Below are positions 15,707 to 23,723 of a stretch of DNA of 64,000 nt, piece by piece. The stretch comes from Sphingobacterium kitahiroshimense (lineage in GTDB: Bacteria > Bacteroidota > Bacteroidia > Sphingobacteriales > Sphingobacteriaceae). Every line of letters starts with the position of its first letter. The first letter of the stretch is position 1. Location of the stretch: contig NZ_JAOQNK010000001.1 of the NCBI RefSeq assembly GCF_025961315.1, positions 4,712,001 to 4,776,000 of the forward strand, given 5' to 3'. Under the pieces are notes generated by a model, which was not told the DNA's origin, did not search any database, and saw only the letters and a list, made by a program, of their open reading frames with translations. A program made the translations under genes and the position numbers.

Positions 15707-16249
15707 TTACTCCGTTTCTAGTTTTGTTTTTAACCTTTCTAAGCCTGTCGCTAAATCGCCGCCTAAAATTTTATCAAAATCCATACAGAGCAGCATGAGA
15801 TTCATCGGGTAGCTCATGTGTCCATCAAATCCCCAGATTACTCTTGTTGCAGTTGGAGATATTGAATCTGTGATCATGTACGCCTTATCTTTGGATTCAA
15901 ATGGTTTAATAAATCGAATTTCAAAATCAATTCTTTTGCCTTCTTCGATTTTAACAATTTCCTGCTCCCCTTTTCCTACACTATCTGCTTTACTGTCCCA
16001 AGCTTAAATAAATCCAACAGTTCCATCTGTACCTTGATATGTTTTTGTCATTAAAGGATCCATCATTGCCCATTTACTGAAGTTATTTTGATTGCGTAGG
16101 TATTTGATATAATCAAATACTTCTTGTTTTGGTTTGTTAATGGTAATTTCTCTTTTAACAGCATAATCTTTTTTAAGAAATAGAGCTGTTATTAAAAGTA
16201 CTGCCACTATGAGAAGCAATACAATAACTATTTTCTTTAGAATTTTCAT
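15707..16249 (-). pseudogene. SRPBCC/polyketide-cyclase-like gene broken by one in-frame TAA
   Basis: From the ATG at 16249 the frame encodes a membrane-anchored SRPBCC start (hydrophobic residues 5-25, then KREITINKPKQEVFDYIKYLRNQ) and reaches a TAA at 16004-16006 after GTDGTVGFI. In the same frame the next codons read AWDSKADSVGKGEQEI and continue to a natural stop at 15707-15709, restoring the expected C-terminal half including SYPMNLMLL. No frameshift is needed: one base change (for example TAT or TCA to TAA) explains it. The intact product would be about 180 residues. Either a recent nonsense mutation or a sequencing error is possible. Confidence 0.8.
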
Positions 16250-16267
16250 ATTGGTAATTTTAGTAGT

Positions 16268-16726
16268 TTATAACAGCGCTTCTTTGGGGAATTTGTCTGC
16301 AATTAAATTTAGATTTATACCGTGTTCAAGGTATGCTTTGCAACCATCGAGTACCGTTGTAAATCCTCCGGTAGAATCTATTAATACTTGCAATAATTCA
16401 TCTCCTGATTGCTGGAAGCCTCTTTGATGGATTGTGACATACGTACGATCTGGAGACAGTGATTTAAAATTGAACTCTACTAAAGTTTCGGGTGGTCCCC
16501 ATAGTACTGTAATTTTTTCATTGACGATGATATCCTGTACTTTAGCAGTACTTTTTACACCATACATTTCCCATTCCCAAATAACTGTTTTTCCAATTTC
16601 TAGTTTTCCGGAGCTTTTGGTAAACCAAAAATGGACAGTAATCGCAGGATCTATAAATGATTGAAACACCTGTTCAACAGGTTTTCTAATTAACATTTGA
16701 GCTTCTACAGATATTTGGTTTTTCAT
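16268..16726 (-). CDS. SRPBCC family protein (AHSA1-like)
   Basis: A 152-residue domain of the SRPBCC fold: MLIRKPVEQVFQSFIDPAI at the start, the conserved WEMYGVKSTAKVQDI strand region and the closing helix DGCKAYLEHGINLN. This is the activator-of-Hsp90-like group with no defined ligand. It ends 18 bp before the broken SRPBCC gene and starts 8 bp after the dehydrogenase gene, so all are likely cotranscribed. No signal peptide. Confidence 0.85.
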   Translation of the reverse strand: MKNQISVEAQMLIRKPVEQVFQSFIDPAITVHFWFTKSSGKLEIGKTVIWEWEMYGVKSTAKVQDIIVNEKITVLWGPPETLVEFNFKSLSPDRTYVTIHQRGFQQSGDELLQVLIDSTGGFTTVLDGCKAYLEHGINLNLIADKFPKEALL

Positions 16727-16734
16727 AACGTGTA

Positions 16735-17589
16735 TTACTGAATCTGTTTTAAATACTTAATAATACTGATAACATCCTGTTTTCCTAATCCTGCATCATG
16801 TGCTTTTTGATACGTTTCCAGTAGCACTGTATTCATTGGGGTGTTAACACCTTCTTTTTTTGCAAGGTTTAGATCTTTTAACATGAAGTCCAAAGCAAAG
16901 GCGGGTGCATAATCTTGCTGTAATAGGAGTGGAGTTTTTACTTTAGTGGCTCCACTTCCACAGGCACTTTCATTGATTATTTCTAACATGTCTTCTATTT
17001 TAATTCCACTTTTTTCAGCAAATAAAACTGTTTCGGCAAGGCCCTGATAGATGATAGAGAGAAAATAATTTATAGCCAGTTTAGCTGAAATACCACTTCC
17101 TACGGGGCCAACATGCTTTACTGCCTTACCTAATTTATTTAAATAGGGTAATACTTCTTGCAGGTCTTTTTCTTCTCCACCAGCCATGATAATCAATGTT
17201 CCTTCTTTAGCAGGAACAGTACTCCCTGCTACAGGTGCATCCATAAACCGAGCTTGCTTTTCTTGAATTTTTTGTGCTATCGTTAAAGTAAGGTCTTTGG
17301 AAATCGTACTCATATCGATAAATATTTTTCCTGATATATCTTCAAGATGAAATATATCTTCATAAAGATCTATTATTGCCGCGTCGTTCGAAACCATGGT
17401 GAAGATAATATCACAGTTTTTGACTAATTCAACGGCACTTATATAAACTTCTGAAAGATCTGTGAATGGTTCTGATTTACTTGGAGTTCGATTGAAGACG
17501 GAAAGGGGAAATCCTGCATTTTCTAGATTTTTTGCCATTGGAAATCCCATGTTTCCCAATCCGATCCAACCTATATTTTTATGATGCAT
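16735..17589 (-). CDS. NAD(P)-dependent beta-hydroxyacid dehydrogenase
   Basis: A 284-residue member of the 3-hydroxyisobutyrate / glyoxylate-succinic semialdehyde reductase family. The N-terminal Rossmann motif is GLGNMGFPMAKNL (about 8-20), the substrate-site segment DAPVAGSTVPAKEGT is near residue 117, and the catalytic lysine lies in SAKLAINYF (about 167-175). Members reduce short-chain semialdehydes or oxidise beta-hydroxyacids. The exact substrate cannot be told. It is first in a minus-strand group with two SRPBCC genes and the VOC gene. Confidence 0.88.
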   Translation of the reverse strand: MHHKNIGWIGLGNMGFPMAKNLENAGFPLSVFNRTPSKSEPFTDLSEVYISAVELVKNCDIIFTMVSNDAAIIDLYEDIFHLEDISGKIFIDMSTISKDLTLTIAQKIQEKQARFMDAPVAGSTVPAKEGTLIIMAGGEEKDLQEVLPYLNKLGKAVKHVGPVGSGISAKLAINYFLSIIYQGLAETVLFAEKSGIKIEDMLEIINESACGSGATKVKTPLLLQQDYAPAFALDFMLKDLNLAKKEGVNTPMNTVLLETYQKAHDAGLGKQDVISIIKYLKQIQ

Positions 17590-17682
17590 ATGTATTAAGT
17601 TTATAACAGGTATAACAACTATTTTTTAAGATGGTTTTTACTTTTAGAGGTGATTATTTGTTTGATAAGCGTGATTACAAGA

Positions 17683-17731
17683 AAAGGTTATTTACGGCTT
17701 CGTTAACGGAAGAGTTTTGTAAATAACCTTT
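17683..17731 (-). terminator. Terminator of the VF530 / serine hydrolase unit
   Basis: AAAGGTTATTTAC pairs with GTAAATAACCTTT as a 13-bp stem whose loop contains a smaller hairpin. It is flanked by T runs and lies 49 bp past the stop of the VF530 gene. Confidence 0.75.
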
Positions 17732-17779
17732 TTTATAAATGAATTGAATAGGCTTAGAAATAATCATCTTTAATGATAA

Positions 17780-18007
17780 CTACTTGTTTTCGTATTCGTA
17801 AATTTTAAGATATAATTCCTCGACCTTTTTTCTTGCCCACGGTGTTTTTCTTAAAAAAGCTAACGATGATTTAATACTGGGGTTTTCGTTGAAACAGCGA
17901 ATATTGATCCGTTCACCTAATCCTTCCCAACCTTCAAAATAAGCAATTAGATATTCTAGTATTGTATCCAGTCTTTTTCCGTGAAGTGGGTTATTTTTTT
18001 GTTCCAT
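17780..18007 (-). CDS. VF530-family small DNA-binding-like protein
   Basis: A 75-residue protein of the VF530 (DUF2132) family, recognised by NPLHGKRLDTILEYLI, the central ERINIRCF and the tail LRKTPWARKKVEELYL. The solved family member has a SAM-like/DNA-binding-type helical fold; the function is unknown. Its ATG overlaps the last 17 bp of the serine hydrolase gene on the same strand, so translation is coupled. Confidence 0.82.
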   Translation of the reverse strand: MEQKNNPLHGKRLDTILEYLIAYFEGWEGLGERINIRCFNENPSIKSSLAFLRKTPWARKKVEELYLKIYEYENK

Positions 18008-19547
18008 TGTTTGTGTGTTTTTTAAAATTTAGATCTTGAAAGTCGAAACTAAAATCTGTCTGTGGTGATACCGGGTTCATTGTAAAACCAGCTATTTCTT
18101 TGTCTTGAATAGTGAAGTGTACAAATGCATCTGCATACATCAAGCGATTGTACCATTTGACAACATACGTGCTGTCTTGATAATAGTAAAGTTCACCAGT
18201 GAGTTGGGGAGAACGTTTTGAAGCGAACGTTAATCGTCCATTTTCAGCTTTAATTGATACTTCTCCAAGCCAGTTGTCGAGATATTTACCTGGTATTGTT
18301 TGCCGGTATTTGTCCTGAATGTTTTTATTCTCTTCTACGATTTGCCACGTTTTCTGTGTTATGAGATCAGCTTCAGCATTGTTTTTGGCAATTGAAGTTT
18401 GATAGGTGGTAATCCAGTGTTGATCGTTAATACCTAAATAAAAATCTTTTATCGTATTACTGATGGCACTGAATGCTGCACCTTCTTGCTGATTGGTGAG
18501 CACTACAATACCCAGTTTTAATTGTGGAAGCATAACGATTTGTGTGACAATTCCTTCTAATCCACCCGTATGGGAAACCTCTAATTTACCCGCCATATCT
18601 GTCAGACGAAAGCCAAGGCCATATGCTCTGAATATCGAGTTGTAAGGAGGAACAGTACTGACAGGCATGATTGTCTGTGGTGTGATCAATTCTTTTAATT
18701 GCTTCTTGGTGATCAGCTGATGTCCATTATTGTCGCCGTTGTTGAGGTGAAAAATCATCCATTTGTTGAGATCGACCACATTGGAGTATATGCCTCCGGC
18801 TGCATCCAAAATGGTATTGGTATAGCGTGTACTGACATGATTTATACCATCTAGAGGTACATGTGGAGCGATCACATCTTGGCGATCTTGCAACATGTTC
18901 CAATTTGGTGCAGAATGATTCATTGCCAACGGTTTAAATATCCTTTCCTGAATAAATGTCTGCCAACTTTGGCCTGATACTTTTTCTAAAACTTTTCCAG
19001 CTATAATGTATAGCAGATTATCATAATCATATTTTGTGCGAAAATCGGATGTAGGTTTTAAATACTGGATGTTATGGATAATGTCATCGGGAGTAAAGTC
19101 ATGTCCATCGGGCCATATCATTAAATCTCCGGCACCTAGTCCCAAACCACTTCTGTGAGTTAGCAGATCACGAATCGTGAAGTTTTTAGTTACATAATCA
19201 TTATACATCTTGAATTCCGGGAGGTATTTTTGTACGTGGTCATCCCAGTTTAATTTACCTTCATCTACTAAAATAGCCAGGGCAGTGGTTGTAAAGGCCT
19301 TTGAATTGGAGGCAATTCCAAAGTTCGTTGAAGCATAGACCTTATTCATTCTATTTAAGTCGGCAATACCATATCCTTTGGCGAATATTACCTGGTTATC
19401 TTTTACGATACCCACGGCTATTCCCGGCACATTAAAGGTTAATAATGTTTTCTGGACAATGGAGTCTACGACACTTTCTTGTATATGCTGTGCAAATAAA
19501 GAAGTGCTGCTAAAAAATAGAAGAGCTATACAAGCTATTTTTTTCAT
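17991..19547 (-). CDS. Serine hydrolase (class C beta-lactamase family, DUF3471 tail)
   Basis: A 518-residue exported protein with a signal peptide ending SLFAQ (about residue 20). The serine beta-lactamase/D-alanyl peptidase motifs are present: SNSK (Ser80, Lys83), YDN (Tyr175, Asn177) and SHTGG (about residues 325-329). The extra C-terminal domain of about 100 residues (KYLDNWLGEVSIKAENGRL) fits DUF3471. Family members include esterases, D-aminopeptidases and penicillin-binding proteins, and true beta-lactamase activity is not implied. It overlaps the VF530 gene. Confidence 0.88.
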   Translation of the reverse strand: MKKIACIALLFFSSTSLFAQHIQESVVDSIVQKTLLTFNVPGIAVGIVKDNQVIFAKGYGIADLNRMNKVYASTNFGIASNSKAFTTTALAILVDEGKLNWDDHVQKYLPEFKMYNDYVTKNFTIRDLLTHRSGLGLGAGDLMIWPDGHDFTPDDIIHNIQYLKPTSDFRTKYDYDNLLYIIAGKVLEKVSGQSWQTFIQERIFKPLAMNHSAPNWNMLQDRQDVIAPHVPLDGINHVSTRYTNTILDAAGGIYSNVVDLNKWMIFHLNNGDNNGHQLITKKQLKELITPQTIMPVSTVPPYNSIFRAYGLGFRLTDMAGKLEVSHTGGLEGIVTQIVMLPQLKLGIVVLTNQQEGAAFSAISNTIKDFYLGINDQHWITTYQTSIAKNNAEADLITQKTWQIVEENKNIQDKYRQTIPGKYLDNWLGEVSIKAENGRLTFASKRSPQLTGELYYYQDSTYVVKWYNRLMYADAFVHFTIQDKEIAGFTMNPVSPQTDFSFDFQDLNFKKHTNNGTKK

Positions 19548-19635
19548 TCATTTGTGAGATTATATTCAAATATCTAAATAAAACAGCAATTGTATAGTCT
19601 TAATATAAGAAATACAGTAATTTTTAAGGGATGTA

Positions 19636-20517
19636 TTAAGTACTTTTTGCTCCTCTGGTCAATTTTTCAACCGTGTCCCATTGTTCCTCTGAAACGGCAT
19701 CGAGTCCATTAAATTCTCCAGCACCTTTTAACCATTCTCCGCCATCGATTGTGATCACATCACCATTGATGTATGCTGAATAGTCGGAAACGAGGTATGC
19801 AGCCAAATTGGCTAATTCTTGTAAGTTACCAGTTCTTCCAAGAGGTATCCTGTTGACAGGGTTGAGGGTGTCACTTAGGTTACTTGGAAAGAGGCGGTCG
19901 AAAGCGCCAGTTGTATGAAAAGGGCCGGGAGCAATTGCATTTAATCGAATTCCTTTGCGTCCCCACTCAACTGCTAACGATCTTGTCATCGCTAATACTC
20001 CAGATTTAGCACAAGCAGAGGGTACGACATATCCTGAACCGGTACTTGCGTAGGTCGTTACAATATTAAGTACTGTTTTATCTTTATCCTTGTTTGCAAT
20101 CCAAATTTTTCCAAGTGCCAGTGTGCAGTTTATGGTACCTTGAAGTACAATTCCTAAAACAGATTCAAATGCACGGTGGCTTAATCTTTCTGTCGGCGAG
20201 ATGAAATTTCCGGCGGCGTTATTCACTAATATGTCAATTGAGCCAAGCTGTTTAATACCATAATTAATAACTTTCTCTACTTGGTCATAATCGCGAACAT
20301 CACAAGCAATTGCTATACATTTACCATTAGTTTCCTTACTAAGCTCTGCTGCGGTTTGTTGGATAACATCGTCTTTTCGACTCGTGATGATGCATTGTGC
20401 CCCTAATTGTAAAAAGTATCGGGTCATAGCTTTACCAAGACCTGTTCCACCTCCGGTAATCAATATGTTTTTTCCCATTAGTGCATCCTCACGAAGCATT
20501 CCTTGTGTTGTACTCAT
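19636..20517 (-). CDS. SDR family oxidoreductase, 2,4-dienoyl-CoA reductase (DECR1)-like
   Basis: A 293-residue short-chain dehydrogenase. The cofactor motif GGGTGLGKAM is near residue 21 and the NNAAGNF strand near 98. At the usual YxxxK position the sequence is SACAK: Ser replaces Tyr and the Lys is kept. This substitution and the tail GEFNGLDAVSEEQWDTVE are hallmarks of the mitochondrial-type NADPH-dependent 2,4-dienoyl-CoA reductases of unsaturated fatty-acid oxidation, so that reaction is the best call. It is unrelated to the flavoprotein FadH. Stand-alone gene. Confidence 0.85.
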   Translation of the reverse strand: MSTTQGMLREDALMGKNILITGGGTGLGKAMTRYFLQLGAQCIITSRKDDVIQQTAAELSKETNGKCIAIACDVRDYDQVEKVINYGIKQLGSIDILVNNAAGNFISPTERLSHRAFESVLGIVLQGTINCTLALGKIWIANKDKDKTVLNIVTTYASTGSGYVVPSACAKSGVLAMTRSLAVEWGRKGIRLNAIAPGPFHTTGAFDRLFPSNLSDTLNPVNRIPLGRTGNLQELANLAAYLVSDYSAYINGDVITIDGGEWLKGAGEFNGLDAVSEEQWDTVEKLTRGAKST

Positions 20518-20674
20518 GTGATATTATTTAGTGTTTGTAATCAATTATATCATCCAATTTACAAAAAAAAAATCTTCCTTTTCGAGTTATTTATGATATG
20601 CTTTTTAATGTCTTTGATAAACTTTGTTCCTGGTGGTTGGAAATACGGGAGGGGGAGTAAGTTATTTAAAGAAC

Positions 20675-20705
20675 AAAAGGCCTGTCTCATTGAGACAAGC
20701 CTTTT
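20675..20705 (-). terminator. Terminator of the ribosomal/tsf operon
   Basis: AAAAGGC-TGTCTC and GAGACA-GCCTTTT form a stem with one mismatch, 48 bp beyond the tsf stop on the minus strand. Confidence 0.75.
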
Positions 20706-20752
20706 ATGATTATATGTTTAAGACGCATGAGCTAACTCATGTTCTCTTGCAT

Positions 20753-21589
20753 TTATGCTCCTAATTGAACACGTTTGAATGCAGTAACAGTTAAGCCTTT
20801 AGAAACTGAATCTAAGAATTGAGCGATAGATTTAGAGTTATCTTTCACGAATTCTTGGTTCAACAAAGTAGTTTCTTTGAAGAATTTGTTCAATTTACCA
20901 GCAGCGATTTTTTCTGCCATTTCAGCAGGTTTACCTTCAGCCATGATTTGTTCTTTAGCGATAGCAATTTCACGCTCGATTGTATGCGCATCAACACCAT
21001 CTTTATCAATAGCAATAGGGTTCATTGCAGCGATTTGCATAGCTACATCTTTACCAGCTTCTTCAACACCATCAACATTTGCAGATAAACCAACTAATAC
21101 ACCTAGACGGTAGTTTGCGTGGATATAAGCAACAACTTTCTCAGCAGAAACAGTTTCGTATTTAGAAACGTCAATTTTCTCACCGATTTTACCAGTTTGC
21201 TCGATTAATAAATCAGCAATTTTAGTACCGCCAATTTCTAATGCTTTTAGGTCTTCTAAAGTAGCAGGTTTGTTTGCTAAAGCAACTTCAGCAACTGAAT
21301 CAGCGAAAGCCACGAAGTCAGCATTTTTAGCTACGAAATCAGTTTCACAGTTAACTTCAACTACGATACCTGATTTACCATCAGTTGCAGCTTTAGCAAT
21401 GATAACACCTTCGTTAGAATCACGGTCTTGACGGCTAGCAGCAACTTTAGCTCCTTTTTTACGTAAGTAATCAACAGCAGCTTCGAAATCACCGTTTGCT
21501 TCAACTAACGCTTTTTTACAATCCATCATACCTGCGCCTGTTTGTTGACGCAACTTGTTTACATCTGATGCAGAAATTTGTACTGACAT
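20753..21589 (-). CDS. tsf: Elongation factor Ts
   Basis: A 278-residue guanine-nucleotide exchange factor for EF-Tu. The N-terminal UBA-like domain reads VNKLRQQTGAGMMDCKKALVEANGD (residues 10-34). The diagnostic VNCETDFVA motif is near residue 79 and the two dimerisation subdomains follow. It is the last gene of the rplM-rpsI-rpsB-tsf order, but a 193-bp gap full of hairpins separates it from rpsB. Confidence 0.97.
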   Translation of the reverse strand: MSVQISASDVNKLRQQTGAGMMDCKKALVEANGDFEAAVDYLRKKGAKVAASRQDRDSNEGVIIAKAATDGKSGIVVEVNCETDFVAKNADFVAFADSVAEVALANKPATLEDLKALEIGGTKIADLLIEQTGKIGEKIDVSKYETVSAEKVVAYIHANYRLGVLVGLSANVDGVEEAGKDVAMQIAAMNPIAIDKDGVDAHTIEREIAIAKEQIMAEGKPAEMAEKIAAGKLNKFFKETTLLNQEFVKDNSKSIAQFLDSVSKGLTVTAFKRVQLGA

Positions 21590-21631
21590 GATATATTCTT
21601 TTTAAATTTTTGACTTATTATTTTCTTGACA

Positions 21632-21770
21632 ATATTAGCATAACTATTGTTAAGCTAATATAAAGTTTATCATTTCTTATTCGAGAAATGATAAACCAAA
21701 AAACCGGACAGATAGGTCAGTCTAAGAAAAGAATTCTTTTCCAGAAACCAACGCTACGCTATCCGGTTTG
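21632..21770 (-). promoter_or_regulatory. Consecutive hairpins in the rpsB-tsf gap, possible internal attenuator
   Basis: Three inverted repeats lie in tandem: AACCGGA near 21762-21769 pairing with TCCGGTT near 21701-21708 followed on the minus strand by six Ts; GTTTATCATTTCT at 21665-21677 with its complement at 21684-21696; and TATTAGC-TAAC / GTTA-GCTAATA at about 21633-21660. The first resembles a weak terminator, so part of the rpsB transcripts may stop before tsf. Confidence 0.45.
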
Positions 21771-21782
21771 GAATAAAAAATA

Positions 21783-22580
21783 TTATTCTCCGTCTTTCGC
21801 TTTACGAGGACGTTTAGCTTCTGAAGCTTCAGTAGTATCAACTTTAGCCTTAGCTGCAGCTGCTTCTTTTTCTGCTTCGTCTTCTTTATCACGTTTGCGC
21901 TCGTCCAAACCTTCTTGGATTGCTTGACCAATGATACCAGCGATTAAGCTAATAGATTTACTAGCGTCATCATTTGCAGGGATTGGGAAATCAATGTTTG
22001 AAGGGTCAGAGTTTGTATCAACCATTGCAAAAGTAGGGATGCTCAATTTGATTGCTTCAGTAACAGCGATGTGTTCTTTTTTCACATCGATGATGAATAA
22101 AGCAGCCGGTAAACGGTTCAAATCAGCGATACCTCCTAATAGAGACTCTAATTTGATACGCTCACGTTGAATCATCAACTTCTCTTTTTTAGATAATACA
22201 TCGTATGTACCATCTTTTTGCATTTTGTCAATAGTAGACATTTTTTTGATGGACTTACGAACTGTTGTGAAGTTTGTAAGCATACCACCTAACCATCTTT
22301 CTGTAACGAAAGGCATGTTAACTGCTTTCGCTTGTTGAGCGATGATTTCTTTTGCTTGTTTTTTCGTTGCTACGAATAAAACCTTACGACCTGATTTTAC
22401 GATTTGTTTGATAGCTGAAGCAGCTTCTTCCAATTTCGTAAGCGTTTTGTTCAAGTCAATGATGTGGATACCGTTACGTTCCATGAAAATGTACTTAGCC
22501 ATTTTCGGATCCCATTTACGTGTAAGGTGACCAAAGTGCACACCTGCATCCAATAAGTCTTGATAAGTTGTTCTTGCCAT
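21783..22580 (-). CDS. rpsB: 30S ribosomal protein S2
   Basis: A 265-residue S2 protein: the start RTTYQDLLDAGVHFGHLTRKWDPKM is the family signature, followed by FVATKKQAKEII and PAALFIIDVKKEHIAVTEA. The C-terminal 30 residues are a charged, Ala/Lys-rich extension (DEAEKEAAAAKAKVD), common in Bacteroidota S2. It lies 18 bp after rpsI. Confidence 0.97.
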   Translation of the reverse strand: MARTTYQDLLDAGVHFGHLTRKWDPKMAKYIFMERNGIHIIDLNKTLTKLEEAASAIKQIVKSGRKVLFVATKKQAKEIIAQQAKAVNMPFVTERWLGGMLTNFTTVRKSIKKMSTIDKMQKDGTYDVLSKKEKLMIQRERIKLESLLGGIADLNRLPAALFIIDVKKEHIAVTEAIKLSIPTFAMVDTNSDPSNIDFPIPANDDASKSISLIAGIIGQAIQEGLDERKRDKEDEAEKEAAAAKAKVDTTEASEAKRPRKAKDGE

Positions 22581-22598
22581 TTTTTGATCCTCCTTTGA

Positions 22599-22985
22599 TT
22601 AACGTTTACTGAATTGGAATCTCTTACGAGCTTTCTTGCGTCCTGGTTTCTTACGCTCAACCATACGGTCATCACGTGTAACTAAACCTTTAGCACGTAA
22701 AGCTGGTTTAACTTCTGGGTCTAATTCAACTAATGCTTTCGCAATAGCTAAACGTACAGCCTCAGCTTGTCCTTTTACACCACCTCCATTAACGTTCACT
22801 TTCGCATCAAAATTCCCTGCTTGACCTGCTACTTCTAATGATTGAGTAACAATGTATTGCAAAGGCAATGTTGGGAAATATTCTTTGTAGTCTTTACCAT
22901 TGATTGTAAGGACTCCGCTACCAGCAGTTAAGTAAATGCGGGCAACAGCAGTTTTTCTTCTTCCTGAAGTATTAGTTGTTGACAT
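22599..22985 (-). CDS. rpsI: 30S ribosomal protein S9
   Basis: A 128-residue S9 protein with GRRKTAVARIYL near the start and the basic tail ending RKKARKRFQFSKR, whose last residues reach the P-site tRNA in known ribosomes. It is 11 bp downstream of rplM and cotranscribed. Confidence 0.97.
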   Translation of the reverse strand: MSTTNTSGRRKTAVARIYLTAGSGVLTINGKDYKEYFPTLPLQYIVTQSLEVAGQAGNFDAKVNVNGGGVKGQAEAVRLAIAKALVELDPEVKPALRAKGLVTRDDRMVERKKPGRKKARKRFQFSKR

Positions 22986-22996
22986 GTCGATTCTCC

Positions 22997-23440
22997 TTAA
23001 AATTTAACTGGTTTTGGATTTTGAGCCTCTTGTTTGTGCTCAGTTCCAGCATAAACATAAAGGTTTTTAAACAATTGACGACCTAAACGGTTTTTAGGAA
23101 GCATACCACGAACAGCTTTTTCAATAACGCGCTCAGGGTGTTTTGCCAATAATTCTTTTGGAGTGATGAAACGTTGACCACCCGGGTATCCCGTGTAGCG
23201 AACGTAAGTTTTGTCACCCAATTTATTACCTGTCAATCTAATTTTTTCTGCATTGATAACGATAACATTATCTCCGCAATCTACGTGAGGGGTAAACGAT
23301 GGCTTGTGCTTTCCGCGAATTACTTTCGCAATTTCGCTTGCCAAGCGCCCCAAAATCTCGCCTTCAGCATCAACAACGATCCATTCTTTGTTGATGGTGT
23401 TCTTGTTGGCAGAGACAGTTTTGTAACTTAACGTATTCAC
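22997..23440 (-). CDS. rplM: 50S ribosomal protein L13
   Basis: A 147-residue L13 with the signature VDAEGEILGRLASEIAKVIRGKHK (residues 23-46) and NAEKIRLTGNK. The start codon is GTG at 23438-23440; the next in-frame Met would remove conserved residues, so GTG is preferred. First gene of the rplM-rpsI-rpsB-tsf operon, with a strong -7 element TACCTTTG at 23505-23512. Confidence 0.96.
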   Translation of the reverse strand: MNTLSYKTVSANKNTINKEWIVVDAEGEILGRLASEIAKVIRGKHKPSFTPHVDCGDNVIVINAEKIRLTGNKLGDKTYVRYTGYPGGQRFITPKELLAKHPERVIEKAVRGMLPKNRLGRQLFKNLYVYAGTEHKQEAQNPKPVKF

Positions 23441-23504
23441 TTGCTTTTAATTAAATAATTAATAAAATTTTATTCACTTCTTTTCCCTGTGTCTCAAGGG
23501 TCTG

Positions 23505-23512
23505 CAAAGGTA
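23505..23512 (-). promoter_or_regulatory. -7 promoter element of the rplM operon (TACCTTTG)
   Basis: Exact match to TAnnTTTG on the minus strand, 65 bp before the rplM GTG. The same word occurs before purB and proV. It leaves a 5' leader of about 55-60 nt. Confidence 0.65.
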
Positions 23513-23723
23513 CTTTTAATTTCTTGATTACGAAAATCTATTTTACTTTATTTTAGACAGTTTCATTTTAATCTGAAGCACTTAAGATTAATTTAAATGC
23601 CGGGTAATGTCATAATCATCAAAAAATAACCTATTGAAATGCAATAGCACTATTTAACAGTTGTCCATTATTAGTATATTGCAACATATTAATACAGTAA
23701 TTGTTGAACGAGAAGGATTATTT

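Noticed and set aside
17991..18007. Overlap of VF530 and serine hydrolase as a frameshift
   Set aside because: Each product is complete with its own family ends; a 17-bp overlap is normal translational coupling.
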